A stretch of 64,000 bases of DNA from Archangium primigenium (GCF_016904885.1 NZ_JADWYI010000001.1:8613224-8677223); one strand, 5' to 3'; shown: positions 43,928 to 53,146, counted from the stretch's first letter. The notes: generated by a model from the sequence alone, not told the origin. Program-made: numbers and translations.

Positions 43928-44665
43928 ATGCGACGCGTGAGCACGAAGCTCGGAGAGTTGGACTGCCAGGTGGTGGACGCCCTGCCGGAGGGCACCGCGC
44001 CGGAGCTGGCGGTGGTGCTGTGCCATGGCTTCGGCGCGCCGGCGACGGACCTGGTCCCCCTGGCGCGTGAGCTGGTGGAGAGCCAGCCCGAGCTGAGCGC
44101 CAAGGTGCGCTTCGTGTTCCCCGCGGCGCCGCTGTCGCTCGCCTCCCTGGGCATGCCGTCCGGCCGGGCCTGGTTCCACCTGCCCATGGAGGTGCTCATG
44201 GGCCAGAAGCGCGACTGGCCCTCGTTCGAGAAGTCCGTGCCCGAGGGGCTCGCCCAGGCCCGGCGCGGGCTCATGAGCCTGCTCTCCGCCCTGTCCGCGG
44301 CCACGAAGCTGCCCTACGGGAAGATCGTCCTCGGCGGCTTCAGCCAGGGCGGCATGGTGACGACCGACCTGGCGCTGCGCCTGGAGGAGGCCCCCGCGGG
44401 CCTGTGCATCCTCTCCGGCACGCTCATCTGCCAGGACGAGTGGAAGCAGCGGGCCCAGAAGCGCAAGGGCCTGCCCGTGCTCCAGGCGCATGGCAAGTCC
44501 GACGACGTGCTGCCCTTCGCCCAGGCGGAGAAGCTGCGCGACCTGCTCCAGGAGGCCGGCCTCCTGGTGGACTTCCTGCCGTTCAACGGGCCCCACACCA
44601 TCGATCCCGACGAGTTGCGGCGGCTGGCGGAGTTCCTCCATATCCGTCTGAAGAAGCAGCCCTGA
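43928..44665 (+). CDS. Carboxylesterase / phospholipase of the alpha/beta-hydrolase fold
   Basis: 245 aa, no signal. Core motifs: VVLCHGFGAPATDLVPLAREL (oxyanion strand), KIVLGGFSQGGMVTTDLAL (G-x-S-x-G with Ser in GFSQGG), VLQAHGKSDDVLPF (Asp) and FNGPHTIDPDEL (His). This is the set typical of the YpfH/carboxylesterase-2 family that hydrolyses short-chain esters and lysophospholipids. All triad residues are present. Cytosolic. Sits 14 bp after the cyclophilin gene and 28 bp before yjbQ, probably one transcript. Confidence 0.92.
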   Translation: MRRVSTKLGELDCQVVDALPEGTAPELAVVLCHGFGAPATDLVPLARELVESQPELSAKVRFVFPAAPLSLASLGMPSGRAWFHLPMEVLMGQKRDWPSFEKSVPEGLAQARRGLMSLLSALSAATKLPYGKIVLGGFSQGGMVTTDLALRLEEAPAGLCILSGTLICQDEWKQRAQKRKGLPVLQAHGKSDDVLPFAQAEKLRDLLQEAGLLVDFLPFNGPHTIDPDELRRLAEFLHIRLKKQP

Positions 44666-44693
44666 ACGACCCCCAGCCCCCGGGAGCGAGCCC

Positions 44694-45107
44694 ATGTACC
44701 ACGCGAAGCAATTGACGGTGGCCACCCGGGGCCGGGGCTTCTACGACATCACCGCCGAGGTGCAGCGCGCCGTGGCCGCGAGCGGCGCGGCCCAGGGCCT
44801 GTGCACCGTCTTCCTGCACCACACCAGCGCCTCGCTCATCCTGTGCGAGAACGCGGACCCGGACGTGCGCCGGGACCTGGAGGCCTTCTTCGCGCGGCTG
44901 GTGCAGGACGGCGATCCGCTCTTCCGCCACGACGCCGAGGGCCCGGACGACATGCCCGCGCACGTACGCACGGTGCTCACGCAGAACTCCTTGAGTGTCC
45001 CGATCCAGGACGGCGCGGCCCACCTGGGCACCTGGCAGGGGCTCTATGTCTGGGAGCACCGCACCGCGCCGCATCAGCGCCGGGTGACCGTTTCCATCGT
45101 GAACTAA
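44694..45107 (+). CDS. yjbQ: YjbQ/UPF0047 family protein
   Basis: 137 aa, full family length. Diagnostic motifs: GFYDITAEVQRAV, CTVFLHHTSASLILCENADPDVRRDLE, DDMPAHVRTVL (with the metal-site His) and LGTWQGLYVWEHR. The family forms a trimeric/hexameric barrel with a conserved His/Asp/Glu metal site; some members show weak thiamine-phosphate synthase activity, but the physiological role is unclear. Ends a three-gene plus-strand run with cyclophilin and esterase. Confidence 0.94.
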   Translation: MYHAKQLTVATRGRGFYDITAEVQRAVAASGAAQGLCTVFLHHTSASLILCENADPDVRRDLEAFFARLVQDGDPLFRHDAEGPDDMPAHVRTVLTQNSLSVPIQDGAAHLGTWQGLYVWEHRTAPHQRRVTVSIVN

Positions 45108-45201
45108 CCACCGCGCGAGTACGGACGGCGCACTGGACATCCCCGGTCCTTTCCCGTTAAGGCGCCGTCGTCGGCCACGCTCTCCGCTCGAACTCAGTCC
45201 C

Positions 45202-45645
45202 GTGCCTAATCCTCCCAAGACGACCGAGCGCTCCAGCCACACCGAGGCCGTGCGGACGTGGCGTGAGACGTGGTCGGCGACGCCCACGCGCACCGAGCTG
45301 CTCGACCTGTTCGAGCGGGCCCTGGATGGGCTCTGGCGCCGGGCCCATCTGAGCCTGGGAGAGATCACCCTGATGGCCATCGTGGACCGGGTGCTCCACG
45401 ACGGGACCGAGCGCTATCCCCACCTCGCGGTGCTCAAGCTCGAGACGAGTGGTCTGAATTTTGGCGAGCTGCGGCAGAGCGTACAGGCCCTCGCGGAGAC
45501 ACTGCTCGAGGAGTCCCTGACGTTCCTGCTGGGTGAGCTGCTGCGCGTGCTGGGAACACTCACGGGAGAGATCCTCACTCCGGCGCTCCACGCGGAGCTG
45601 CATCGGGTGCGTCCCGAGGAGGCAAAGAAGGGTGTCAAGGTATGA
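45202..45645 (+). CDS. Small protein translationally coupled to the KaiC-like ATPase
   Basis: 147 aa, GTG start at 45202. After a polar lead, the body is helical: RTELLDLFERALDGLWRRAHLSLGEITLMAIVDRVLHD, then FGELRQSVQALAETLLEESLTFLLGELLRVLGTLTGEIL, ending ALHAELHRVRPEEAKKGVKV. No catalytic motif. Its stop overlaps the ATG of the KaiC-like gene (ATGA), a sign that the two products are needed together; a regulator or adaptor of the ATPase, analogous in position to KaiB but unrelated in sequence, is a reasonable guess. I do not recognise the family. Confidence 0.78.
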   Translation: MPNPPKTTERSSHTEAVRTWRETWSATPTRTELLDLFERALDGLWRRAHLSLGEITLMAIVDRVLHDGTERYPHLAVLKLETSGLNFGELRQSVQALAETLLEESLTFLLGELLRVLGTLTGEILTPALHAELHRVRPEEAKKGVKV

Positions 45646-47837
45646 GCGGTCCAGGTGAACAGCCGTTGATCCCCCGATTGGAAACGGGCGTCCCCAACCT
45701 GGATGCCATCTTCCATGGGGGTCTGCCCAAGGGCGTGGTGACCGTGCTGGCGGGGCCTCCCGGCTCGGGCAAGACCATCCTCACCCAGCAGATCTGCTTC
45801 CATCACGCGGCGCGGGGCGGGCGGGTCCTCTATTTCAACACCCTCTCCGAGTCGACGGCCAAGACGCTGCTGTATCTGCGCCCCTTCTCGTTCTTCGATC
45901 CGGAGTTGATCCAGGAGCGCATCCGCTTCATCGACCTGGGCGTGATCCTGCGCACCAAGGGGCTCGAGCTGACGAGCAACCTGCTCATGGATCACATCAA
46001 GCAGTTCAAGCCCAGCCTGGTGGTCATCGACAGCTTCAAGGTCTTCGATGACCTGGCCCAGTCGGCCGAGGATCTGCGCAAGTTCACCTACGAGATCACC
46101 GTCCGGCTGATGGCCTGGGAGTGCACCTGTCTGCTGCTCGGCGAATACAACCCCGAGCACTTCGAGCACCCGGCCTACTCCGCCATCGACGGCATCATCA
46201 CCGTGCGGCAGCGCGAGCTGTCCGGCGAGCATCAGCGGATGCTGCGGGTCGTCAAGCTGCGCGGCACCTCGCACAGCCGCGAGGAGCACCCCTTCGTCAT
46301 CACCCAGGCGGGTGTCGAGGTGTACGCGCCGAGCATCCGGCTGCAGCGCAAGAACCACGGCCTGGGACAGGCCCCCACCCAGCGGATGAAGACGGGCGTC
46401 TCCAAGCTCGATGAGCTGATGGGCGAGGGCATCCCGCTCGGCTCCAGCCTCATCGTCTCGGGCGTGCCGGGGTCGGGCAAGACGATCCTCGGACTGGAGT
46501 TCCTCTACCGGGGCGCGCGGGACCTCGGCGAGAAGGGCGTGTTCCTCTCGTTCGAGGAGACCGAGGAGCGCCTGCTCGCCACGGCGCGGGGACTCGGCTG
46601 GGAGTTGGACCGGGAGATCGAGCGGGGACTCGTACGGCTCCTCTTCATCCCCCAGCCAGACATCCTGGTGGACCGGGACATCCAAGAGTTGCAGCACCAG
46701 GTCGAGACGTTCGGGGCCCGGCGCGTGGTGCTCGACTCGATGTCCGTCTTCCTCCACAAGGTGGAGGATCGGCGCCTCGTCCGGGACAAGGTGTTCTGGC
46801 TGTCCAACGTCATCCAGAACCAGCGCGCGGTGGGCCTGTTCACCAACGACGTCCCGGAGGGCACGCGTCAGCTCACGCGCTTTGGGGTGGAAGAGACGGT
46901 GGTGGACGGGCTCATCTTCCTGTCGTGGGAGGCGGAGGGCATGGAGCGGCAGCGCTACCTGGAGGTGAACAAGCTGCGCAACACGGGTCATGCCACGGGG
47001 CGCCACTCGATGACCATTGGTCGCGGGGGCATCACCCTCTATCCGCGCGTCGACGAGCAGCGCAGGCTGGACACGCGCGCCACGTCCACGCTCGAGCGCA
47101 TGTCCTCGGGCGTGCCACGGCTCGACGAGCTGCTGGGCGGCGGGTTCATCACCGACAGCGTGACCCTGCTGTCCGGCAGCCCCGGCACGGGCAAGAGCAT
47201 CCTCTGCATGCAGTTCGTGCTGGAGGCGGCGCGCCGCCAGGAGCGCGCCCTGTACATCACGCTCGAGGAGCATCCCGCCCAGCTCATCCAGGGCGCCCGG
47301 TCCCTGGGGCTGCCCTTGCAGGAGGCCCTGGACGCGGGCTGGGTGGAGTTCCTCTACCTGCCCCGCGAGCACATGCACGCGGCGCGCTTCCTGAGCCTGG
47401 TGGAGGAGACCATCCGCCGCGGCAGGCCCACGCGCCTGGTGCTCGACAGCGCCAGCGACATCGAGGTGCTCGGGTTCATCTCCGATGAGCTGCGGCGGCT
47501 GCTCCACAGCCTCGTGCTGCGCCTGCGCGGCCTGGGGGTGACCAGCCTCTTCACGCTCGAGGCCCGCTCGCTCTTCGTCTCCGACATCATCAGCGAGCGG
47601 GGACTGTCGCCGCTCGCCGACAACATCCTCATGCTCCGCTACGCCCAGCAGGAAGGCGTGCTCGTGCCCGTGCTCACCGTGGTGAAGACGCGCGGCAGCG
47701 CGCATGATCGGGCCAGCCACTGCCTCTCCATTGGCGAGGGCGGCGTGACGCTGACTGGCAGGTTCGAGGAGGAATCCCTACTTTCCAGCACGAAGCGGAA
47801 ACACCGGCGGACCTTCCCCTGGAGGCGCTCCAAGTAG
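45642..47837 (+). CDS. KaiC-like RecA-fold ATPase with three tandem domains
   Basis: 731 aa made of three KaiC/RadA-type P-loop domains of about 235 residues. Walker A motifs: GPPGSGKT (38-45), GVPGSGKT (about 274) and GSPGTGKS (about 512). Walker B-like strands: LVVIDSFKV, RVVLDSMSV and RLVLDSASD. The catalytic Glu pair (FEE in KaiC) is present in domain 2 (FLSFEETEE) and domain 3 (YITLEEHPA), but domain 1 has FNTLSES, so it may bind rather than hydrolyse ATP. KaiC proteins usually have one or two domains. The adjacent autophosphorylated Ser-Thr of clock KaiC is not evident, and no kaiA or kaiB is present. A signalling role with the downstream kinase (43 bp away) is plausible. Confidence 0.92.
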   Translation: MSGPGEQPLIPRLETGVPNLDAIFHGGLPKGVVTVLAGPPGSGKTILTQQICFHHAARGGRVLYFNTLSESTAKTLLYLRPFSFFDPELIQERIRFIDLGVILRTKGLELTSNLLMDHIKQFKPSLVVIDSFKVFDDLAQSAEDLRKFTYEITVRLMAWECTCLLLGEYNPEHFEHPAYSAIDGIITVRQRELSGEHQRMLRVVKLRGTSHSREEHPFVITQAGVEVYAPSIRLQRKNHGLGQAPTQRMKTGVSKLDELMGEGIPLGSSLIVSGVPGSGKTILGLEFLYRGARDLGEKGVFLSFEETEERLLATARGLGWELDREIERGLVRLLFIPQPDILVDRDIQELQHQVETFGARRVVLDSMSVFLHKVEDRRLVRDKVFWLSNVIQNQRAVGLFTNDVPEGTRQLTRFGVEETVVDGLIFLSWEAEGMERQRYLEVNKLRNTGHATGRHSMTIGRGGITLYPRVDEQRRLDTRATSTLERMSSGVPRLDELLGGGFITDSVTLLSGSPGTGKSILCMQFVLEAARRQERALYITLEEHPAQLIQGARSLGLPLQEALDAGWVEFLYLPREHMHAARFLSLVEETIRRGRPTRLVLDSASDIEVLGFISDELRRLLHSLVLRLRGLGVTSLFTLEARSLFVSDIISERGLSPLADNILMLRYAQQEGVLVPVLTVVKTRGSAHDRASHCLSIGEGGVTLTGRFEEESLLSSTKRKHRRTFPWRRSK

Positions 47838-47880
47838 CGTTCACGCAAGCCCCCCACGGTCACGGTCTGGAGCGCCTGGC

Positions 47881-49743
47881 ATGGACGAGCAGCACCTGAC
47901 ACCGACGGACTCGCCAGGCGCCTTCCCGGGCACGCCGACGCAGGCGCCCACCCGGCGCCACCTGGAGCCCCTGTACGACATCAGCAAGCGGCTCACCTGC
48001 TTCGAGAGCGTGGCGCGGACCTTTCCCGAGGTGATGGCGCTCGCCGCCCAGGTGGTCCCCCTGCGCACGGTGCTGCTGCTGGAGGGCGTGGACGAGGGCG
48101 GCCAGCCAAGCGAGGCGCGGCCTCACGTGACGGTCTGGCGGCGAGGGCGCATGTCCGCGCAGCAGCTCCGCCTGGCCCTCCAACAGGCGACCGAGACCTA
48201 TGCCTACCTCCTCGGCCAGAAGGTCGTGGAGGTGCGGGGCGAGGCCGTGGCCGACGTCCGGGGACGACGCGCCCCGACGCCCGCGCCGACGCCCCCGCCC
48301 CTCATCACCCTGCCGCTGGCCATCAAGGGGCGCGTGTTCGGCACGCTCCAGTTGGAGATGACCGGCGGCGTGGCCGAGGAGGAGTTGGCCTTCATCGCCG
48401 CGGTGGCCCACCAGCTCGCGGGAGCGCTGGACCGGCACCATGCGCTGCGGCGCGAGGTGCACCTGCGCGAGCGCGCCGAGACGCTCGAGCGGGCCCACCG
48501 CGAGTTCCTGGCCCGCGAGCGCGAGGCGCGTCTGGAGAGCGAGGCGGCCCACCGGCGGCAGACGCTCCTGGCCGAGGCGGGCGCCGTGCTCTCCACCTCC
48601 CTGGACCCCCAGGCCTCGCTCGGCGCGCTCGCGCGCCTGCTGGTGCCCGCGTGGGCCGACTGCTGCGCCATCGAGCTCTTCGAGGAGGATCCCCGGAACG
48701 CCCAGCGGGTGCTTCCCCGCCGCATCGCCACGGTGGCCGCCGCGCCCCAGGACGCGATGCCCGGACAGGACGCCTTCGTCACCCACGTGCTGCGAAGCCA
48801 CCCCTGGGTGGCGTCCACGGGGGGCCTCGATCACCCGCCCCGGGGCCACGCCCTGGTGGAGCGGATGGATGCCCCCGGCTTTCCCTCCAACCTCCGCCTG
48901 CTCATCCGCGTGCGGGAGTGCACCCTCGGGGCGGTGAGCCTCGTCTCCGCCCGGCCCGGGCGCTACGGCCCCGCCGAGCTCGCCCTCTTCGAGGCCCTCG
49001 CGCAGCGCATCGCGATGGCGGTGGACCTGGCGCGGCTCTACCAGCAGGCGGAGGAGGCGTCGCGCTGGCGCGAGGAGATGCTGGCCACCGTGTCCCACGA
49101 CATCAAGACGTCCCTGCTCGCGGTGCGGCTCAACACCGAGATGGCCCAGGCGGGCGCGCGCCCCGAGGACAACCCCCGGCAGCAGAAGTACCTGGAGCGC
49201 ATCCTCCAGGCGGAGGAGAGCATGCGCGGCCTCATCGAGAACATCCTGGATCGCGCGCGCATGCAGGGCGTGCCCGTGCCGCTCACCCCCCAGCCGCAGC
49301 GGGTGGAGGAGCTCCTGCACGAGACGTGTGACAGCCTGCGGCCGCTCGCCCAGCACAAGGAGCAGCGCCTGAGGGTGGAGCCATCCTCGGGGCTGCCGCT
49401 GGTGAGCGTCGACCGGGAGCGCATCCACCAGGTGCTCGCCAACCTGGTGGGCAATGCCTTGAAGTACACCCCTTCGGGAGGCCGCATCACCCTACGGGCC
49501 ACCCCGGAGCCGGGGCAGGTGCGCATCACCGTGGAGGACACGGGCCCGGGCATCTCCCCGGAGGACCTCCCGCACGTCTTCGGGCGCTTCTGGCGGGCCC
49601 ACCGCGCCACCGCGCAGGGCACGGGCCTGGGGCTGAGCATCGCCAAGGGCATCGTGGAGGCCCATGGCGGCACCATCGGCGTGGAGTCCCGGTACGGGGA
49701 AGGCAGCACCTTCTTCTTCACCCTGCCCCGGGCGCCCGCCTGA
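47881..49743 (+). CDS. GAF-domain sensor histidine kinase
   Basis: 620 aa, soluble. Two GAF-like sensor domains (about 35-185 and 235-385, the second starting LAEAGAVLSTSLDPQASLGALARLLV) are joined by a coiled coil (LREVHLRERAETLERAHREFL-like). The phosphoacceptor box is TVSHDIKTSLLAVRLNTEMA (His about 406), followed by LANLVGNALKYTP (N box), DTGPGISPEDLPHVFGRFWR (G1/F) and GTGLGLSIAKGIVEAHGG (G2). It follows the KaiC-like gene by 43 bp, and KaiC-like/GAF-kinase pairs recur in bacteria, so it probably reports on or feeds the ATPase. It converges on the NtrC-type regulator with 1 bp between stops; that regulator belongs to the opposite operon. Confidence 0.92.
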   Translation: MDEQHLTPTDSPGAFPGTPTQAPTRRHLEPLYDISKRLTCFESVARTFPEVMALAAQVVPLRTVLLLEGVDEGGQPSEARPHVTVWRRGRMSAQQLRLALQQATETYAYLLGQKVVEVRGEAVADVRGRRAPTPAPTPPPLITLPLAIKGRVFGTLQLEMTGGVAEEELAFIAAVAHQLAGALDRHHALRREVHLRERAETLERAHREFLAREREARLESEAAHRRQTLLAEAGAVLSTSLDPQASLGALARLLVPAWADCCAIELFEEDPRNAQRVLPRRIATVAAAPQDAMPGQDAFVTHVLRSHPWVASTGGLDHPPRGHALVERMDAPGFPSNLRLLIRVRECTLGAVSLVSARPGRYGPAELALFEALAQRIAMAVDLARLYQQAEEASRWREEMLATVSHDIKTSLLAVRLNTEMAQAGARPEDNPRQQKYLERILQAEESMRGLIENILDRARMQGVPVPLTPQPQRVEELLHETCDSLRPLAQHKEQRLRVEPSSGLPLVSVDRERIHQVLANLVGNALKYTPSGGRITLRATPEPGQVRITVEDTGPGISPEDLPHVFGRFWRAHRATAQGTGLGLSIAKGIVEAHGGTIGVESRYGEGSTFFFTLPRAPA

Positions 49744-49744
49744 G

Positions 49745-51085
49745 CTACGACTCGGGGACCTGCCCTTCCAGGAGCTTGTAGAGCGTCTTGCGATCCACAT
49801 CCAGCAGGCGCGCCGCCTCGCTCTTGTTGCCCCCCACGTGCTGGAGCACGTGGGCCGCGTAGCGCCGGGACAGCTCGGCCAGGCTCGGCATGTCCCCGGC
49901 GAGGCCACTGAGCTTGCGGGGCGCGTCGCCGATGGGCTCGGGGAAGTCCGGCGGCCCGAGCACGCCCGTCACGTTGAGCGCCAGGGCGCGCGCCACCACG
50001 TTCTCCAGTTGCCGCACGTTGCCCGGCCAGTCATAGGCCGTCAGCCGCGCCATGGCCTCGCGCGCCACCACCGGCGCCACCCCGCCACGGGCCTGCAGCG
50101 CGGCGAAGTGATCCACCAGGGCGGGAATGTCCTCGCGCCGCTCGCGCAGGGGCGGCAGGTGCAGGTGCACCACGTCCAGGCGGTAGAGCAGATCCTCGCG
50201 GAACAGGCCCTCGGTCACCCGGGCCTTCAAGTCCTTGTTCGTCGCGGCCACCACCCGCACGTCCACCTTCACCGGCGCGCTCTCGCCCACCCGGCGGATC
50301 TCCCCCTCCTGCAGCGCGCGCAACAGCTGCGCCTGCACCTTGGGGCCCACGTCGCCGATCTCGTCCAGGAAGAGCGTGCCGCCATGGGCCTCCTCGAACA
50401 GGCCCCGCCGCGCTCCGGTGGCGCCGGTGAACGAGCCGCGCGCGTGGCCGAACAGCTCGCTCTCCATGAGTGACTCGGAGATGGCGCCACAGTCCACCGG
50501 GATGAAGGGGCCCTGGGAGCGGGGCGAGCGCCGGTGCAGCGCCCGCGCCACCATCTCCTTGCCCGTGCCCGTCTCGCCGGTGATGAGCACCGGCACCGCC
50601 GTGGCCGCCGCGCGCGCCACCTGCTTGTACACCTCCAGCAGCGCCGGGCTGCGGCCCACCATGGCGCCGCGCTCCACCTGCTTGCGCAGGGAGCGGTTCT
50701 CCTCCACCAGCCGCTTCTGCTCCAGCGCCCGCCGCGCCACCCGCACGATGGCGTCCACGTCGAAGGGCTTGGACAGGTAGTCGAAGGCGCCCTGCTGGAT
50801 GCTGTCCAGCGCGCCCTCGATGTTGCCGAACGCCGTCACCACGATGACGGGCGTGTCCGGCAGGTGCGCGCGCACCTCGTTGAGCACGGTGAGCCCGTCA
50901 CCCGCGTGGGGCATCATCATGTCCGTGAACACCAGGTCGAAGGGGCCCTCCTCGCTCAGGCGCGTGGCGGCCATCTTCGGATCCGACGCCTGTGTCACCT
51001 CCCCGAGCATGCCGAGCAGGCGCTTGAGCAGATCCCTCGCGTGAGGGTCATCGTCGACGACGAGGATGCGGGCGGCGGGACTCAT
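49745..51085 (-). CDS. Sigma54-dependent response regulator (NtrC family)
   Basis: 446 aa from ATG 51085. Receiver domain 1-125: ILVVDDDPHARDLL, phosphoacceptor LVFTDMMMPHAGDG (Asp55), then VVTAFGNIEGALDSIQQGAFDYLSKP. AAA+ domain about 135-370: GETGTGKEMVARALH (Walker A), the sigma54-contacting loop GSFTGA (Ser instead of Ala at position 2, a common functional variant), GGTLFLDEIGD (Walker B) and REDLLYRLDVV. C-terminal Fis-type helix-turn-helix: GGNKSEAARLLDVDRKTLYKLLEG. All elements are intact, so it should activate -24/-12 promoters. Last gene of an operon behind a lipoprotein and a histidine kinase (gap 10 bp). Candidate targets are the sigma54 promoters at 53192 and 53774. Confidence 0.95.
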   Translation of the reverse strand: MSPAARILVVDDDPHARDLLKRLLGMLGEVTQASDPKMAATRLSEEGPFDLVFTDMMMPHAGDGLTVLNEVRAHLPDTPVIVVTAFGNIEGALDSIQQGAFDYLSKPFDVDAIVRVARRALEQKRLVEENRSLRKQVERGAMVGRSPALLEVYKQVARAAATAVPVLITGETGTGKEMVARALHRRSPRSQGPFIPVDCGAISESLMESELFGHARGSFTGATGARRGLFEEAHGGTLFLDEIGDVGPKVQAQLLRALQEGEIRRVGESAPVKVDVRVVAATNKDLKARVTEGLFREDLLYRLDVVHLHLPPLRERREDIPALVDHFAALQARGGVAPVVAREAMARLTAYDWPGNVRQLENVVARALALNVTGVLGPPDFPEPIGDAPRKLSGLAGDMPSLAELSRRYAAHVLQHVGGNKSEAARLLDVDRKTLYKLLEGQVPES

Positions 51086-51095
51086 GGTCCCCACT

Positions 51096-52487
51096 CTAGC
51101 CCGCCCGGCGCAGGGTGGGCGGGGCCTCGGCCACGAGCGGGAAGCGCACCGTCACCCGCGTGCCCTCGCCCAACGCCGAGCGCAGGTGCAGGGTGCCCTC
51201 GTGGGCCTCCACCAGCCGCCGGGTGGTGGCCAGGCCCAGGCCGTGGCCGGGGATCTCCCGCGTCTCCGGCGCCCGGAAGAAGGGCTGGAAGAGCTTGCCC
51301 TGGGTCTCCGCGCTCATGCCCACGCCGTTGTCGACCACCTCCAGCACCGCCTGGCCGCCCTCACTCGCCACGCGCACGCTCACCCGCGCGTCCGGCCGGC
51401 CCGCCGTGTACTTCACCGCGTTGGACAACAGGTTCTGCGCCACGAGCTGCAAGAGCTGCGAGGGACAGGCCACCCGCACCCCGGCGCTCACGTCGCGCTC
51501 GAGCGCCACGCCCTGCGCGGCGGCCGTCTGGCTCACCTCGAGCAGGAGCGTCGTCACCGCCGTGTCCAGCTCGCCCACCGTGGGCTCGCCCCGCGTGCCC
51601 GAGCGGCAGAAGCGCAAGAGCGCCTCGATGAGCTCGCCCATGCGTTTGGCGCTCGACTCGGACAGGCCCACCAGCTCCAGCGCCTGCGGGTCCTTCACCG
51701 CCCCCGAGCGGCGCAGGAGCGTCAGGTAGCCCTTGAGCGGCGACAGGGGCCCCATCAGGTCGTGCGCCACGCGCTGGGTGAAGGCGTCCAGTTCCTGGTT
51801 GCGCCGGTCCAGCTCCTTCAATTGCTCCTGGATGGTGGCGTCCTGCCGGCCCAGCACCGAGGTGATGTGCAGCCCCACCACGAGCGACACCAGCAGGGCC
51901 AGCGCGGTCACCACCACGCCCAGGCCCAGGTTGCGCGCGCGCAGGGACGCCAGGTGGCTGAGCAGCATGCGCGACTCGTCCGCGTTCTCCTGGGTGAGCT
52001 GCCCGGCCAGCCCGTCGATCTCGTCCGCCACCGGCCGCACCTGGGCCACCAGGTGATGCCGGGCCCGCTCGGCCTCCTGGCGGTTGGACAGGAGCGCGGC
52101 GGCACGCACCTGCTCGGCCAGGCGGTTGCAGGCCTGGTTGAAGCGCAGCCACACCCCGAGCGTGTCGTCCCGCGGCAGGCTGCGCGTGTAGGCCTCGGAG
52201 GCCTCGCGCACGTCCGCGAGGATGTCCTCCATCACCTCGTCGGCGGCCTGGCGCTCGGAGTCGTCGGTGGCGCGGATGTGCGCCTCGATGGCGGACTCCA
52301 GGGAGAGCGCGTCCACGCGGATGCGGCCGATGAGGCCCGCGCGGTCCAGCGCCTCCTGGAAGCGCGCGGCCACGTCGTGGCTCGTGCGCACGTCCGTCCA
52401 GAGCGTGAAGCCCGCCACGGCCGACATCAGCAGCACCGCGAAGAGGAACGCCACGCGGTAGCCCCGGATGGTCGCGCGGGCGCTCAC
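51096..52487 (-). CDS. Transmembrane sensor histidine kinase, cognate of the NtrC-type regulator
   Basis: 463 aa from GTG 52487, overlapping the lipoprotein stop in GTGA. One transmembrane helix at 9-30 (VAFLFAVLLMSAVAGFTLW) and another near 180-205 (LGLGVVVTALALLVSLVVGL) bracket a 150-residue helical periplasmic sensor resembling a four-helix bundle. A short coiled coil (IQEQLKELDRRNQELDAF) leads to the His box TQRVAHDLMGPLSPLKGYL, then NLLSNAVKYTAG (N), DNGVGMSAETQGKLFQPFFR and GHGLGLATTRRLVEAHEG. Complete kinase. Operon order lipoprotein, kinase, regulator makes it the partner of the downstream NtrC-like protein. Confidence 0.92.
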   Translation of the reverse strand: MSARATIRGYRVAFLFAVLLMSAVAGFTLWTDVRTSHDVAARFQEALDRAGLIGRIRVDALSLESAIEAHIRATDDSERQAADEVMEDILADVREASEAYTRSLPRDDTLGVWLRFNQACNRLAEQVRAAALLSNRQEAERARHHLVAQVRPVADEIDGLAGQLTQENADESRMLLSHLASLRARNLGLGVVVTALALLVSLVVGLHITSVLGRQDATIQEQLKELDRRNQELDAFTQRVAHDLMGPLSPLKGYLTLLRRSGAVKDPQALELVGLSESSAKRMGELIEALLRFCRSGTRGEPTVGELDTAVTTLLLEVSQTAAAQGVALERDVSAGVRVACPSQLLQLVAQNLLSNAVKYTAGRPDARVSVRVASEGGQAVLEVVDNGVGMSAETQGKLFQPFFRAPETREIPGHGLGLATTRRLVEAHEGTLHLRSALGEGTRVTVRFPLVAEAPPTLRRAG

Positions 52488-52984
52488 GGCAGACCGGACG
52501 AGGGGGGCGGCGAGGGCGCGGGCACGGCGGGCGCGGGGGGCGCGGGCACGGCGGCGGGGACGGGCGCGGGCGCGCCCTGCGGCTGGCTGCGGCGCCGGGC
52601 CCGGGACAGCGCGGACTGGAACCACACGTCCTCCACTTCCTCCTGGATGGCCGTCAACTCGCGCTGGCGCGTCACCAGGTGGGCGTTGTGCTCCACGAGC
52701 GAGTGACGCTCGGCCGCCGCCCGATCCTGCTCCTCCTGCAGCCGCTCCTGCATCACCTGACGCGTGAGCCGGATGGACTCGGCGCGCTCGTGGACCACCA
52801 CCTCCAGCGCGCTCTCCGCCGCGGCCAGCCGCACCGCGAGCGCTTCCGCCCGCTCGCTCTCCGCCAGATACCGCGCCCGCCACCGCTCCACATCATCCGA
52901 CACCGGCGGCGGCACGATCACCCGGGGAGTCGCACACCCGGCACCCAACCCCACCACGGCCATGGCGATATAGAGGTACCGCAT
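52484..52984 (-). CDS. Coiled-coil lipoprotein upstream of a two-component pair
   Basis: 166 aa from ATG 52984. Signal with lipobox-like GLGAGC (Cys17). Residues 28-120 form a long coiled coil with many Glu/Arg/Ala (AESERAEALAVRLAAAESAL, MQERLQEEQDRAAAERHSL), and the last 40 residues are Pro/Ala-rich. It probably spans part of the periplasm. Its stop overlaps the GTG of the sensor kinase, so it may be an accessory sensor that presents an envelope signal to the kinase; that role is inferred from coupling alone. Confidence 0.8.
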   Translation of the reverse strand: MRYLYIAMAVVGLGAGCATPRVIVPPPVSDDVERWRARYLAESERAEALAVRLAAAESALEVVVHERAESIRLTRQVMQERLQEEQDRAAAERHSLVEHNAHLVTRQRELTAIQEEVEDVWFQSALSRARRRSQPQGAPAPVPAAVPAPPAPAVPAPSPPPSSGLP

Positions 52985-53146
52985 ACCGTCGTTCCCGTCC
53001 CTCCGCGTGCGCGTCATGCGCCTGTGGCGAGGCCGGGCTTTAACGCGACCGGCTGACGTGCGGCAGCATCCCCAAGATGCGCGGTGGCGTCAAAGACCCG
53101 ATGGCCTTCCTGGGGAGGGTGCCCCCAGTCCGGGCAGGCGACATGG

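Noticed and set aside
45642-47837. Circadian clock KaiC
   Set aside because: Three domains, no evident adjacent Ser-Thr phosphosite and no kaiA/kaiB; KaiC-like signalling ATPase is the safer call.
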